Numbered from the stretch's first letter, positions 1 through 8,216 are shown. The stretch is 64,000 bases of DNA from JAXLYX01 sp046351215 (GCA_046351215.1 JAXLYX010000008.1:485517-549516); one strand, 5' to 3'. Translations and numbers: made by a program. The notes: generated by a model not told the origin, from the sequence alone.

Positions 1-371
1 TGTTCATGCTCTTCGGCATCGTGAAGAAGAACGGCATCCTCCAGGTCGACTACACGAACACGCTCCGCTCGCGTGGCGTGGAGCGCGAACGCGCGATCGT
101 GGAGGCGAACGTCACGCGTCTGCGTCCGATCCTGATGACGACCATCACGCTCGTGATGGGCATGATCCCTCTCGCCCTCGGTCAGGGTCCGGGCGCCGCG
201 TCCCGGGCCAGCATGGCCAAGGTGATCATCGGCGGTCAGGCGCTCTCCCTCGTGATCACGCTGCTCATCGTGCCGGTCGCCTACTCGCTCTTCGACGACG
301 CGGGACGGTGGTGGGATCGCGTGCGGTCCCGGCGGAAGGACGACGTCGAGGCGGTCGCTCCGGCCGAGTGA
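1..371 (+). CDS. RND efflux transporter, C-terminal fragment
   Basis: The 5' part lies outside the window; the reading frame enters at base 3 and stops at 371. The visible 122 residues are the C-terminal end of an AcrB/MexB-type inner-membrane pump. The segment GIVKKNGILQVDYTN closely matches the conserved GIVxKNAILxVDYAN stretch of the last transmembrane bundle. A cytoplasmic RLRPILMTT motif follows, then two hydrophobic helices ending in IVPVAYSLFDD. RND pumps use the proton-motive force to export drugs or other small molecules through a periplasmic adaptor and an outer-membrane channel. Those partners may lie upstream. The highly charged tail (RSRRKDDVE) is cytoplasmic. Substrate cannot be inferred from this fragment. 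Confidence 0.93.
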   Translation, partial: FMLFGIVKKNGILQVDYTNTLRSRGVERERAIVEANVTRLRPILMTTITLVMGMIPLALGQGPGAASRASMAKVIIGGQALSLVITLLIVPVAYSLFDDAGRWWDRVRSRRKDDVEAVAPAE

Positions 372-459
372 GCGAGCGCCGCGCGGGGCGTCCCCATTCG
401 GGGAGCATCGAGCGCGAGACGGGGGGGCCGGGAAGTGGCACGCTTGGGGGCCACCACCG

Positions 460-990
460 ATGTCGCTCGACTCGCAGCCACCCCGTGTCGATACGGCGCC
501 TCCGGTTCCCTCCGGATGGCCCGTGATCGAGCGTGGCCTCATGATCGCCTACGTCGGGCCGGTGGTCGTGGTGCGCATCGAGGAGTGGGTGCCCCCGTCC
601 TCGGTCGACCGCTACATGGACGAGTTCGTGCGGGGGATCGACATCCGAAGGCCGGACACACGCGCGGCGGCGCTCTACGACGTCCCGACGTGGACCGGGG
701 CGACCTCGATGCGGCGGCGCCAATGGGCTCGGCTCCTCGCGGAGCGCGAGGACGTCCTCCGCCGCACGACGAAGGCCTGGGCGCTCCGGACCGAGTCCCC
801 TCTCGTGCGCGGGATGCTGAAGGCCATCCATTGGATCCAGCCGCCGCCGTACCCGCATGCGGTCGTCGGGACGCATCGGGAGGCGTTCGAGTTCATCCAT
901 CGGTACATGCCGGAGGTCGATCCGGGGACGTACACGGAGCGCTACCACGAGCTCCTGCGGAAGAACGCCGATCGACTGCGCCACGGCTGA
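460..990 (+). CDS. STAS-like hypothetical protein (member 1 of 4)
   Basis: Predicted protein of 176 aa with no signal peptide or membrane helix. After a proline-rich N-terminus it alternates strands and helices: GLMIAYVGPVVVVRIEEWV, then ALYDVPTWTGATSMRRRQW, then a late block ending WIQPPPYPHAVVGTHREAFEFI. That last block aligns by eye with WLKPPRFPHESFKTKDEALRW in the gene at 63571-63990, so the two are probably related. The overall pattern resembles small SpoIIAA/STAS-like cytosolic proteins common in myxobacteria. That assignment is from pattern memory only. No catalytic motif is visible. The start ATG has only a weak G-rich region upstream. Confidence 0.75.
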   Translation: MSLDSQPPRVDTAPPVPSGWPVIERGLMIAYVGPVVVVRIEEWVPPSSVDRYMDEFVRGIDIRRPDTRAAALYDVPTWTGATSMRRRQWARLLAEREDVLRRTTKAWALRTESPLVRGMLKAIHWIQPPPYPHAVVGTHREAFEFIHRYMPEVDPGTYTERYHELLRKNADRLRHG

Positions 991-1002
991 CGCGGAGGCG
1001 TC

Positions 1003-2394
1003 TCAGCGACGGACCACGTGGCCGGCGGTGGGGCCGCTCGAGGTCGTCCGGATGCGGCTCCCGAGCAGGCTCTCGATCCACTCGAGGAGCGTCCCCCGCG
1101 CACGCGCGTTGTCGGCGGCGCCGAGCAGGACCTCGTACTCCGGCTCCACGCGCTCGAGCAGGCGAGTCAGCGCCTGCTGACGCTCGAGGTCGGGCGCGAC
1201 CGGCGGAACCAGGCCGACGACGCGCGAAGGATCCAGCGCCTCCGTCCGAGCGAGCGCGGCATCGATCGGGGCGGCGCCCCGATACGCCGTGCACACCCGG
1301 TAGGGGACGAGCCGCTCGAGCGCGTCGAGGTGCGTGAGCGCGAGCCCGTCGACCCCACCCACCACGGCGAGCGCGTAGCGCGCGAGGACCGCGTCGAAGG
1401 CGCCCACGCGGAAGGCCTCCTGCCAGGGCCCGTGCGTGTTGTGCGGCTCGGGGAGGAGCGGCACGAGCCGGGGATCCTCGGTCGGCATCGGTCCTCGTCC
1501 GTGCCGCGTCGCGTACGTCCGCAGCACGCCGAGGCGCAGGGTCTCCCCCTCGAAGCGGGCCTCCTCGAGGAGGGCGAGGGCGTTCTCGAAAGTGCAGCGG
1601 CTCCACGTCGTGTGGGGATGGAAGCCCGCGTGCTCGTCGAGCAGCACGCCCTGGGCGCCCTCGAAGACCACGTCTCCCTTCGCGAGGAGCTCGGAGAGCA
1701 CCTCGTCTCCGACGATCGCCCCGGCCTCGACCAGGGGCTCGACCGCGTCGATCCACCGATCGACGATCTCGTCCCGATCGAAGACGCGATGCTCCGGCTC
1801 GGCCGCCCCGAGACGTGCGGTCTCCCGGAGCTCCGGGCCGAGCTCTTCCCGCTTCCGCTCCCGGAGGCGCTCGAGCTTCGCCCTCAGCGTCGAGCGGTCG
1901 AGGAGATCGGCGAGGCGGACCGCGTCCTCCGGGCCCTCGAGCGCGTCCGCCACGGTCTCGCCGACGCCGACGCCGCAGCTCCCGTGGCGCGCCTCTGCGC
2001 GCGCGAGCTCGCGCAGTCGGTTCGCCGCCTGGTGATAGGGCGTGGTCACGAGGGCCTCGCGGCTCGCGAGGAGTCGGGCGAGCGGGAGCGGCACGCCCTT
2101 GCCCGCGAGGATGCGGGCCTCGACGAGGAGCGCCGTCGGATGCACGACGACGTGCCGCGACAGGAACGTGCGCACGCCCGGGACGAAGCTGCCCGCGCCG
2201 AGCTGCGAGAAGGTGTGGTGCCTCCCGTCGCCCGTGACGACGTTGTGCCCGGCCTGCCCGCCGCCGTTGAAGCGCACGACCACGTGGGCCCCGAGCTCGC
2301 GCACGAGCGCGTCCGTGACGAGCCCCTTGCCCGAGTCGCCGAAGGCGAGATCGACGACGATGGACGCGCGTCGCGTCTTCGTGCTCGAGGGCAT
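1003..2394 (-). CDS. Divergent adenylosuccinate-synthetase-like enzyme (PurA/PurZ superfamily)
   Basis: Predicted protein of 463 aa. The N-terminal loop reads FGDSGKGLVTDAL (residues 18-30) where canonical PurA has WGDEGKGKIVD. The aspartate (D20) and P-loop-like lysine (K23) are kept and Glu is replaced by Ser. The catalytic-histidine motif is present as GQAGHNVV (H50), followed by EGAQGVLLD and LRTYATRHGRGPMPTE. The PurA aspartate-binding loop TTGRRRR is missing; NTHGPWQEAFRVG stands in its place. PurA joins IMP and aspartate using GTP, while phage PurZ relatives act on dGMP. The changed loop suggests a different acceptor or donor. It is the last gene of a three-gene operon, starting 5 nt after the vWA gene stop, so housekeeping purine synthesis is unlikely. 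Confidence 0.85.
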   Translation of the reverse strand: MPSSTKTRRASIVVDLAFGDSGKGLVTDALVRELGAHVVVRFNGGGQAGHNVVTGDGRHHTFSQLGAGSFVPGVRTFLSRHVVVHPTALLVEARILAGKGVPLPLARLLASREALVTTPYHQAANRLRELARAEARHGSCGVGVGETVADALEGPEDAVRLADLLDRSTLRAKLERLRERKREELGPELRETARLGAAEPEHRVFDRDEIVDRWIDAVEPLVEAGAIVGDEVLSELLAKGDVVFEGAQGVLLDEHAGFHPHTTWSRCTFENALALLEEARFEGETLRLGVLRTYATRHGRGPMPTEDPRLVPLLPEPHNTHGPWQEAFRVGAFDAVLARYALAVVGGVDGLALTHLDALERLVPYRVCTAYRGAAPIDAALARTEALDPSRVVGLVPPVAPDLERQQALTRLLERVEPEYEVLLGAADNARARGTLLEWIESLLGSRIRTTSSGPTAGHVVRR

Positions 2395-2399
2395 CGCGC

Positions 2400-3374
2400 T
2401 CAGGTCCGTGTGAAGCCGCTCGCCCCGTCGGTCACCGTGGGCACGGCGGCGCGGAGCGGCGGGAGCGGCGCGCGATCGCGGCCGATCGTCGCGGCATAGG
2501 GCAGCAGGGCGCGGACCACGGCCGACACGCGCTCGCGTCCGCCGCCGTGGGCCTCGACCATGCGCGCGATCCCGTCGATCCCGTCGACGGAGCCCTCCGA
2601 GAGCGCGACGAGGCCCGCCGCGACGAAGCAGGTGTCCTCGGGCGAGCTCATCGAGACGACCCGATCGCCGAGGAGATCGCGCCACACGCGCTCGCACCGC
2701 GGGCGACGTGCCGGATCGGGGATCAGGAAGAAGGGCTCGAAGGATTCCTGCACCGCGGCCACGACCGCCTCGGTCGGCACGTCCTCGTCGAGTCGATCCC
2801 CGACGATCGCCTCGACGTGGTGCCGCGAGAGGAGGGGGTAGGGGCGCTCGTCGCCCGTGAGGAAGAGGTAGCCGCGCTTCCTCCGCTTGCGCCAGCAGTC
2901 CATGTCGACGTGCTCGACGAGGAAGTGGAGGGCGACCTCGTACGATTCGTGGTCCTGACCGCCGCCTCCGCCTTCGAGGTAGCTGAAGGTCAGCCAGCGA
3001 TCCATGAGCTCCGCGGTCGTCTCGAACTGACCGACCTGGAGAGACGCCTGGTCGCTCGTCGCGTCGCCGAACGCGAGGAAGAGGACCTGCGGATGACGGA
3101 CGCCCGCGTCGCCGAGCAGCCGCATGAAGCGTGGCAGCTCCCGACGCGCGAGGAGGTCCGGGATGTCTCCCATCGAGCCCGTCACGTCGAGCGCGAAGAC
3201 GATGCCGAGCGACTCCGGATGATCGGCGCTGTCCCGGCTCTCGCGGACCCGCACGCCCTTCGGGTTCATCAGCGGATGCGTGCTCCGTTGCTGGAAGACC
3301 TGCTGCCGCGGGAGATCGACGCGGGCCTCGGCGATCGCCGTATGCGCTTCGTAGCTGTAGTTGCCGTATCCCAT
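2400..3374 (-). CDS. vWA-domain protein with MIDAS motif
   Basis: Predicted soluble protein of 324 aa. A metal-ion-dependent adhesion site is visible as ALDVTGSMGD (Asp63, Ser67), preceded by the hydrophobic strand LGIVF. Downstream sit LFLAFGDATSD and YLFLTGDERPYP, consistent with the later strands of a von Willebrand A fold. The N-terminus MGYGNYSYEAH shows no signal peptide, so it is probably cytoplasmic. Such vWA proteins usually act as metal-dependent protein-interaction scaffolds. It lies 3 nt downstream of the pseudokinase gene and 5 nt upstream of the PurA-like gene, so the three are almost certainly co-transcribed. vWA/kinase pairs are known from TerY-type stress modules. Membership of such a system is inference. 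Confidence 0.85.
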   Translation of the reverse strand: MGYGNYSYEAHTAIAEARVDLPRQQVFQQRSTHPLMNPKGVRVRESRDSADHPESLGIVFALDVTGSMGDIPDLLARRELPRFMRLLGDAGVRHPQVLFLAFGDATSDQASLQVGQFETTAELMDRWLTFSYLEGGGGGQDHESYEVALHFLVEHVDMDCWRKRRKRGYLFLTGDERPYPLLSRHHVEAIVGDRLDEDVPTEAVVAAVQESFEPFFLIPDPARRPRCERVWRDLLGDRVVSMSSPEDTCFVAAGLVALSEGSVDGIDGIARMVEAHGGGRERVSAVVRALLPYAATIGRDRAPLPPLRAAVPTVTDGASGFTRT

Positions 3375-3377
3375 GGG

Positions 3378-4412
3378 TCAGGAGCTCCAGCCGGGCATGG
3401 CGAGGTGGACGTACTTCGGCGGCCCGAAGGCCTCGCGCGCGACGCGCGAGACCTCGTGATCGAGCGCCCAGGCGTCGTCGGTGCGCGGCCCCGGGGCGAA
3501 GGGATCGGCATGGGAGCGGACGAGCGCGGCGAGGCCGGGCGGTACGGAGGAAGGAACGGTGCCGGTGATCGGATCGCCTCCGAGCACGTAGGCGACACAG
3601 CGCGCCGTCATCGCGAGATCGGTGGCCGTCGTCGGGATCGAGTCGCCCCGCAGATCCTCGGGGTAGAACGCCTGGGAATCGCTCACGACGACGGGAAGCC
3701 TCTCGCGCGTGCGCAGCTCCGTGGCCGCGGACCAGCCGACGAGCATCACGCCGTGATCGCGGGCGTGGACGAGCAGGTGCCTCGGCACGATCGCCGCGTG
3801 GGCGACGCCCGCCCGATGCACGAAGCCGAGGACCTCGAGCATCCGTCGCCAGAGCCAGACGGCATGCCGGGGATCGACGCCGTCCGGGTAGGCGCTCCTC
3901 ACGTCCTCGAGCGTGTGGACGAAGCCGCTCGCGTAGCGGAGGGCGGTCGCGGGACGTTCCGCGTCCCGGAAGCGGAGCGTTCCGTGCGCGACCGGCTGCG
4001 GGAGACGCTCCGTGAAGTGGGCCGCCCCCTGCGCGGAGGAGTCCTGCAGGGCCTCGAGGATCCGATGCTCGCGCTCGAGGAGATCCCGATCCGAGGGGGC
4101 GCGGAGGACCTTGAGGACCACGCGCTCGGTGACGCGTCGTGCACGCTCGGCGAGGAAGACCTCGCTCGACTCGCCCGACGCGAGGTGTCCGAGCACCCGG
4201 TAGGGCAGCCCGCCGAGGGTCGCCTTCTCCTCGTCCGGGATGGCGAGCTCGGTGTCGAGGCGGGCGAGGGCGCGGAGGTAGTCCTTCGCGTGGAGGATCG
4301 GGCCGTCGTCCGTGACCGTGGCCCCGCAGAAGGGGCAGAGCACGACGAGCAGCTTGGCGTCCGGCGAGAGCGGAGCCCCGCATTTCGGGCAGGCGAGGGT
4401 GCGCAGCGTCAT
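3378..4412 (-). CDS. Zinc-ribbon pseudokinase
   Basis: Predicted protein of 344 aa, first gene of a three-gene operon. The N-terminus holds a zinc ribbon (CPKC at 8-11, CPFC at 26-29). A protein-kinase-like fold follows: a G-loop-like YRVLGHLASGESSEVFLAE and a conserved lysine in VVLKVL (K101). The catalytic loop reads HAAIVPRHLLVH in place of HRDxKxxNLL, so the proton-acceptor Asp is Ala207. The metal-binding DFG is replaced by VGW (about residues 225-227). It should therefore be catalytically dead or nucleotide-sensing. The start was set at the ATG just before the zinc ribbon. The upstream open frame lacks a kinase-like sequence and runs into the divergent ABC-F gene, whose start is 76 bp away. 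Confidence 0.82.
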   Translation of the reverse strand: MTLRTLACPKCGAPLSPDAKLLVVLCPFCGATVTDDGPILHAKDYLRALARLDTELAIPDEEKATLGGLPYRVLGHLASGESSEVFLAERARRVTERVVLKVLRAPSDRDLLEREHRILEALQDSSAQGAAHFTERLPQPVAHGTLRFRDAERPATALRYASGFVHTLEDVRSAYPDGVDPRHAVWLWRRMLEVLGFVHRAGVAHAAIVPRHLLVHARDHGVMLVGWSAATELRTRERLPVVVSDSQAFYPEDLRGDSIPTTATDLAMTARCVAYVLGGDPITGTVPSSVPPGLAALVRSHADPFAPGPRTDDAWALDHEVSRVAREAFGPPKYVHLAMPGWSS

Positions 4413-4488
4413 GGTCGAGGACGACTCTACGCCCTCCCCCGGGGCGGTGGAACGGCCCTCCGCGGGGGGACGTGCTACCTCTCGGCCC

Positions 4489-6114
4489 GTGATCAACCTC
4501 GACTCCATCTCCCGGCAGCACGGGAACCAGATCCTCTTCCTCGAGGCCTCGGCCGCGGTGAACCGCGGCGAGAAGGTCGGTCTCGTCGGTCCGAACGGCT
4601 CGGGCAAGACCACGATCTTCCGGCTCATCACCAAGGAGGAGACCCCGGACGCGGGCCAGGTCTCGATCGATCGCGGGATCACGATCGGCTACTTCAGCCA
4701 GGACGTCGGCGAGATGAAGGGCCAGACGGTCGTCTCCGCCGCGATGGACGGAGCCGGGCCCGTCTCGAGCGTGCTCGCCGAGATGCGCTCGCTCGAGGAG
4801 GCCCTCGCCGACCCCGACCGCGCCGACGAGATGGAGACCCTGGTCACGCGCTTCGGCGAGGTCCAGGCGCGCTTCGAGGAGCTCGACGGGTACTCGCTCG
4901 AGTCGAGGGCGCGCGAGATCCTCGCCGGCCTCGGCTTCTCGCAGGAGATGATGGACCTCGACGTCGGCGCGATGTCGGGCGGCTGGAAGATGCGCGTCGC
5001 GCTCGCCCGCATCCTCCTCATGCGTCCCGACGTGCTCCTGCTCGACGAGCCGACGAACCACCTCGACCTCGAGTCGATCCTCTGGCTCGAGCAGTACCTC
5101 CTGCGCTTCGAGGGGGCGCTGATCATGACCTGCCACGATCGCGAGTTCATGAACCGCATCGTGAAGAAGATCCTCGAGATCGACGGCGGCGACATCCTCA
5201 CCTACGGCGGCAACTACGACTTCTACGAGAAGCAGCGCGCGCTCTCGGAGCAGCAGGCCGAGGCGCAGTACGCGCGCCAGCAGGCGATGTTGAAGAAGGA
5301 GGAGCGCTTCATCGAGCGCTTCAAGGCCCAGGCCGCGAAGGCCGCACAGGTCCAGTCGCGCGTGAAGAAGCTCGACAAGATCGAGCGCGTCGAGCCGCCG
5401 ATGCGTCGCAAGAAGCTGAAGTTCGACTTCCGCGAGCCGCCGCGCTCCGGCGAGGACGTCGTCCTCCTCGAGGGCGTGTCGAAGGCCTACGGCGAGAAGA
5501 AGGTCCTCTCGAGCCTCGACTTCCTCGTCCGCCGTCGCGAGCGTTGGGCCGTCATGGGCGTGAACGGCGCGGGCAAGAGCACGCTGCTCAAGATCATCGC
5601 CGGCGCCTCGACGCCCGACACCGGCTCCGCGCGCATCGGGGCGAGCGTGAAGATGGCGTATTTCGCCCAGCACTCGCTCGAGGTCCTCGATCCGCAGCAG
5701 ACGGTCTTCGAGTCGCTCCACAACCGCTTCACGACCGCCTCGCAGGGCTCGCTGCGCACCCTCGCGGGCGTCTTCGGCTTCCCGGGCGACGCGATCGACA
5801 AGCCGATCCGCATCCTCTCGGGCGGCGAGAAGGCGCGCCTCGTGCTCGCCCAGATGCTCTTCGACCCGCCGAACTTCCTCGTGCTCGACGAGCCGACGAA
5901 CCATCTCGACATGGACACGAAGGAGATGATGGTCGAGGCGCTCCGTGGCTACGAGGGGACGATGATCTTCGTCTCCCACGACCGTCACTTCCTCGCCGAG
6001 CTCTCGAACCGCGTGCTCGAGCTCGGTGGGCCGAAGGGTCCGCACGCCTACGGCGGCGGCTACCTCGAGTACGTGCGCGAGACCGGCTACGAAGCGCCCG
6101 GCATGCGCAGCTGA
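4489..6114 (+). CDS. ABC-F family ATPase (Uup/EttA-like)
   Basis: Predicted protein of 541 aa with two ABC cassettes and no membrane domain, the usual size for ABC-F proteins that bind the ribosomal E-site. Cassette 1 shows Walker A GPNGSGKTT, signature MSGGWKMRVALAR and Walker B VLLLDEPTNHLD. Cassette 2 shows GVNGAGKST, LSGGEKARLVLAQ and FLVLDEPTNHLD. The inter-domain linker (PtIM) is rich in lysine and glutamate. The start is taken as GTG 4489 (VINLDSISRQ), because the sequence further upstream is low-complexity and overlaps the divergent pseudokinase gene. An in-frame ATG at 4411 is an alternative. The role is probably translation-factor-like or ribosome protection. The gene is convergent with ribE. 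Confidence 0.92.
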   Translation: MINLDSISRQHGNQILFLEASAAVNRGEKVGLVGPNGSGKTTIFRLITKEETPDAGQVSIDRGITIGYFSQDVGEMKGQTVVSAAMDGAGPVSSVLAEMRSLEEALADPDRADEMETLVTRFGEVQARFEELDGYSLESRAREILAGLGFSQEMMDLDVGAMSGGWKMRVALARILLMRPDVLLLDEPTNHLDLESILWLEQYLLRFEGALIMTCHDREFMNRIVKKILEIDGGDILTYGGNYDFYEKQRALSEQQAEAQYARQQAMLKKEERFIERFKAQAAKAAQVQSRVKKLDKIERVEPPMRRKKLKFDFREPPRSGEDVVLLEGVSKAYGEKKVLSSLDFLVRRRERWAVMGVNGAGKSTLLKIIAGASTPDTGSARIGASVKMAYFAQHSLEVLDPQQTVFESLHNRFTTASQGSLRTLAGVFGFPGDAIDKPIRILSGGEKARLVLAQMLFDPPNFLVLDEPTNHLDMDTKEMMVEALRGYEGTMIFVSHDRHFLAELSNRVLELGGPKGPHAYGGGYLEYVRETGYEAPGMRS

Positions 6115-6124
6115 GCCGTGCTCA
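6112..6124. terminator. Hairpin spanning both stop codons of convergent genes
   Basis: TGAGCCGTGCTCA forms a 5-bp stem with a 3-nt loop. Its first three bases are the stop of the ABC-F gene and its last three are the reverse-complemented stop of ribE. It is short for a terminator and has no U-tract, so the function is tentative. Confidence 0.35.
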
Positions 6125-6733
6125 CTTCCGCGCGGCGAGCACGCGCTCGACCGTCTCGACGATCGCCACGGTGCGCGGATCGAGCTCGACGTTGAGCCTG
6201 TCCCCGGCGACGCGCGTGCCGAAGTGGGTGCGCTCGAGGGTCTCCGGGATCAGGTGGACCCAGAACGTGCCGGACGCCGGATCGGTCTCGCCGATCGTGA
6301 GGCTCGAGCCGTCGAGCGCGACGAAGCCCTTCGGGAGCACGTAGCGCATCCACTCGGTGGGGACCCGCACCCGGACCGCGACGTCGTGACCCTCGCGGCG
6401 CACCTCGACGACCTCGCCCGTGCCGCTCACGTGGCCCGAGACGTCGTGGCCGCCGATCTCGTCGCCGACCTTCACGCTGCGCTCGACGCTGACCTTCGAG
6501 CCGACCTCGAGCCTCCCGATCGTCGTCCGCTCGAGCGTCTCGCGGATCGCGTCGAAGCGGACGACCGTGCCCTCCTGCGCGACCGCGGTCTGGCAGACGC
6601 CGTCGATCGCGATGCTGGCCCCGAGCTCGATGCCGCCCGAGAGCTTACCGAGGTCGACCCAGTACCGGAGCAGGGAGGGCTCGCGCTCGACGCGGACGAC
6701 GGGGAAGAGGCCGCGGGTGATGCCGGTGAACAT
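6122..6733 (-). CDS. ribE: Riboflavin synthase, alpha chain
   Basis: Predicted protein of 203 aa, the standard length for the trimeric lumazine-dismutating riboflavin synthase. The hallmark N-terminus MFTGI is present. Two tandem lumazine-binding barrels each carry the expected features: ASIAIDGVCQTAV and VGDEIGGHDVSGHV in the first, and FVALDGSSLTIGETD and LIPETLERTHFG in the second. It converts two 6,7-dimethyl-8-ribityllumazine molecules to riboflavin plus a pyrimidine. It follows the alpha/beta hydrolase gene by 9 nt on the same strand, so the two probably share a transcript. No other rib gene and no FMN riboswitch is seen nearby. The usual ASN/CLT of the first barrel reads ASIAIDGVCQT, a minor variation. 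Confidence 0.96.
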   Translation of the reverse strand: MFTGITRGLFPVVRVEREPSLLRYWVDLGKLSGGIELGASIAIDGVCQTAVAQEGTVVRFDAIRETLERTTIGRLEVGSKVSVERSVKVGDEIGGHDVSGHVSGTGEVVEVRREGHDVAVRVRVPTEWMRYVLPKGFVALDGSSLTIGETDPASGTFWVHLIPETLERTHFGTRVAGDRLNVELDPRTVAIVETVERVLAARK

Positions 6734-6742
6734 CCCCGATCC

Positions 6743-7696
6743 CTAGCGCACGGCGGCGCGATCGGAAACGTGCCGGGAGTCGCGGAGCCCTCGGGCGAAC
6801 TCGTCGAAGGTCCGTGCGAGCTCGGCCGGACACTCGAGGTGCGGGCAGTGGCCGATGCCCTCGAAGACGACGAGCTTCGCGCCCGGGACGCCGGCGGCCA
6901 CGTGCTCGCCCATCGCGACGGGGAAGAGGCTGTCGAGCTCGCCCCAGACGACGAGGGTGGGGACGGTGATCCCGTGGAGGGCCACGAGGCTCGTCTTCGA
7001 GCCGTCGAAGATGCCGCTCTCGACGCTGCCGAGATCGGACCAGACGCGCGCGTACCAATCCGCCTTCTTCCGGGTCTCTTCGAAGAGGTGGGCGTCGACG
7101 AGCGGCGGGAGCTTCATCGGCTTCGCCATCACGCGCCCCTGGAAGCGCCGGTAGTCCGCATGGCTCCTCACCTCGAAGAGGTTGTGCCCCTCGATCGCCT
7201 CGTCGTAGGCCGAGCGCACGCCGCCGGGGTTGATGCCGGCGCAGTCGACGAGCACGAGCGACTCGAGCCGCTCGGGCATGCGCTCGGCGAGCAGGAGCGC
7301 CGTGGCCCCGCCGAGCGAATTCCCCATCAGGTGGAAGCGGGGCGGCGCGATGTCCGCGACCACGTCGCCGAGCCAGCGGCCGTAGGCTTCGGCCGTGTGG
7401 AGCTCCTCGGGATCGAGCCAGCCGTCCCCGAAGCCCGGCATCGCCGGCACGAGGATCCGATAGCGGTCCGCGAGGTGGCGCGCCGTGACGAGGAAGTTGT
7501 CGATCCGATCGCCGAAGCCGTGCAGGAAGACGAGCGTGCCCTCGCGATCCTCGCCGAGCACGAGGTAGGGCGTCTCCCGGCCCTTCGCGTCGCGATGGGT
7601 CTCGACGCGCACGCCGAGCTTCTTGCGTTGCGACTCGAGGTGGGCCTTCACGAGCTTGCCCCCGAGCCATGCGCGGATACCGGAGAGGATCGGCAT
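6743..7696 (-). CDS. Alpha/beta hydrolase
   Basis: Predicted protein of 317 aa with a classic alpha/beta-hydrolase layout. The oxyanion region is LVFLHGFGDRIDNF, the nucleophile elbow GNSLGGATALLLAE, the acid region LVVWGELDSLFP and the catalytic histidine EGIGHCPHLECPAEL. There is no clear signal peptide. An N-terminal amphipathic stretch (MPILSGIRAWLGGKLVKAHLE) could associate with membrane. It resembles esterase or lipase-type enzymes rather than a specific pathway enzyme, and the substrate is unknown. It precedes ribE by 9 nt. It is divergent from the DUF385 gene, and the 58-bp gap between them contains a perfect palindrome (7717-7731). Confidence 0.9.
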   Translation of the reverse strand: MPILSGIRAWLGGKLVKAHLESQRKKLGVRVETHRDAKGRETPYLVLGEDREGTLVFLHGFGDRIDNFLVTARHLADRYRILVPAMPGFGDGWLDPEELHTAEAYGRWLGDVVADIAPPRFHLMGNSLGGATALLLAERMPERLESLVLVDCAGINPGGVRSAYDEAIEGHNLFEVRSHADYRRFQGRVMAKPMKLPPLVDAHLFEETRKKADWYARVWSDLGSVESGIFDGSKTSLVALHGITVPTLVVWGELDSLFPVAMGEHVAAGVPGAKLVVFEGIGHCPHLECPAELARTFDEFARGLRDSRHVSDRAAVR

Positions 7697-7716
7697 GGAC
7701 GGAGCCTGGGGACTTC

Positions 7717-7731
7717 TTGACTCGGAGTCAA
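7717..7731. promoter_or_regulatory. Palindromic operator candidate
   Basis: TTGACTCGGAGTCAA is a perfect 7-bp inverted repeat around a central G. It sits midway between two divergent gene starts (7696 and 7755), a typical position for a TetR- or MarR-type repressor site. Each arm begins with TTGACT, which could also supply -35 hexamers. No regulator gene is adjacent. Confidence 0.45.
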
Positions 7732-7754
7732 TACGAGGCTGCTAGGCTTCGGTC

Positions 7755-8216
7755 ATGCCCGCCTTCGGAGCCCCGAACCCCTTCGTCCTCGCGCTCCTGC
7801 GCTCGCCCCTGCACCGGCTCGCGAGCGGCGCGCTCCTCGTCCTCGAGGTCACGGGGAGGAAGACGGGCCGCACGCTCGTCTTCCCCGTCATGTACGCGCG
7901 CGACGGAGAGGGGATCGTGATCGTCGCCGCCTGGGCCTCGAAGAAGCGCTGGTGGAAGAACGTGCTCGGCGGCGCGGAGGTCGGTCTGCTCGTCGCCGGC
8001 GAGAGGCTCAGAGGCGAGGCGCGGGTCGTCGACGACGGAGCCGAGCGCGGTCGCCTGCTGCGGGCCTACCTCGCACGCTTCCCGAGCGCCGCGAAGGGGC
8101 TCGGTCTCCCGAAGGAGGCCTCCTCGGTCGACGACGCGACCCTCTCCTCGCGTCTCTCGGACGCGGTCGTGGTGCGCGTGGCGCCTTCGGGCGCTCAGCA
8201 GGGGCAGTCGAAGTAG
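7755..8216 (+). CDS. Deazaflavin (F420)-dependent oxidoreductase-like, DUF385 family
   Basis: Predicted protein of 153 aa. Family features visible: VLEVTGRKTGRTLVFPVMYARDGEGIVIVAAWASKKRWWKNV. These are the split-beta-barrel motifs (TGRxSGxxRxxP and the GG/WxxN region) of the FDOR/DUF385 proteins that bind F420H2 or related flavins and reduce diverse substrates. Function in this organism is unknown, and whether it makes F420 cannot be judged from the window. It is transcribed away from the alpha/beta hydrolase across a palindromic putative operator. Its 3' end overlaps the convergent lipoprotein gene by 22 bp. Confidence 0.85.
   Translation: MPAFGAPNPFVLALLRSPLHRLASGALLVLEVTGRKTGRTLVFPVMYARDGEGIVIVAAWASKKRWWKNVLGGAEVGLLVAGERLRGEARVVDDGAERGRLLRAYLARFPSAAKGLGLPKEASSVDDATLSSRLSDAVVVRVAPSGAQQGQSK

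Noticed and set aside
428..444. TGGCACG-like sigma-54 promoter before the gene at 460
   Set aside because: Spacing between GG and GC is 11, not 10, and there are no enhancer sites upstream.
1003..6045. A single open frame of about 1680 codons on the minus strand covering several genes
   Set aside because: Only the last 464 codons have protein-family features. The rest is the reverse of the ABC-F and pseudokinase genes with low-complexity Arg/Glu/Asp-rich translation, a typical high-GC shadow.
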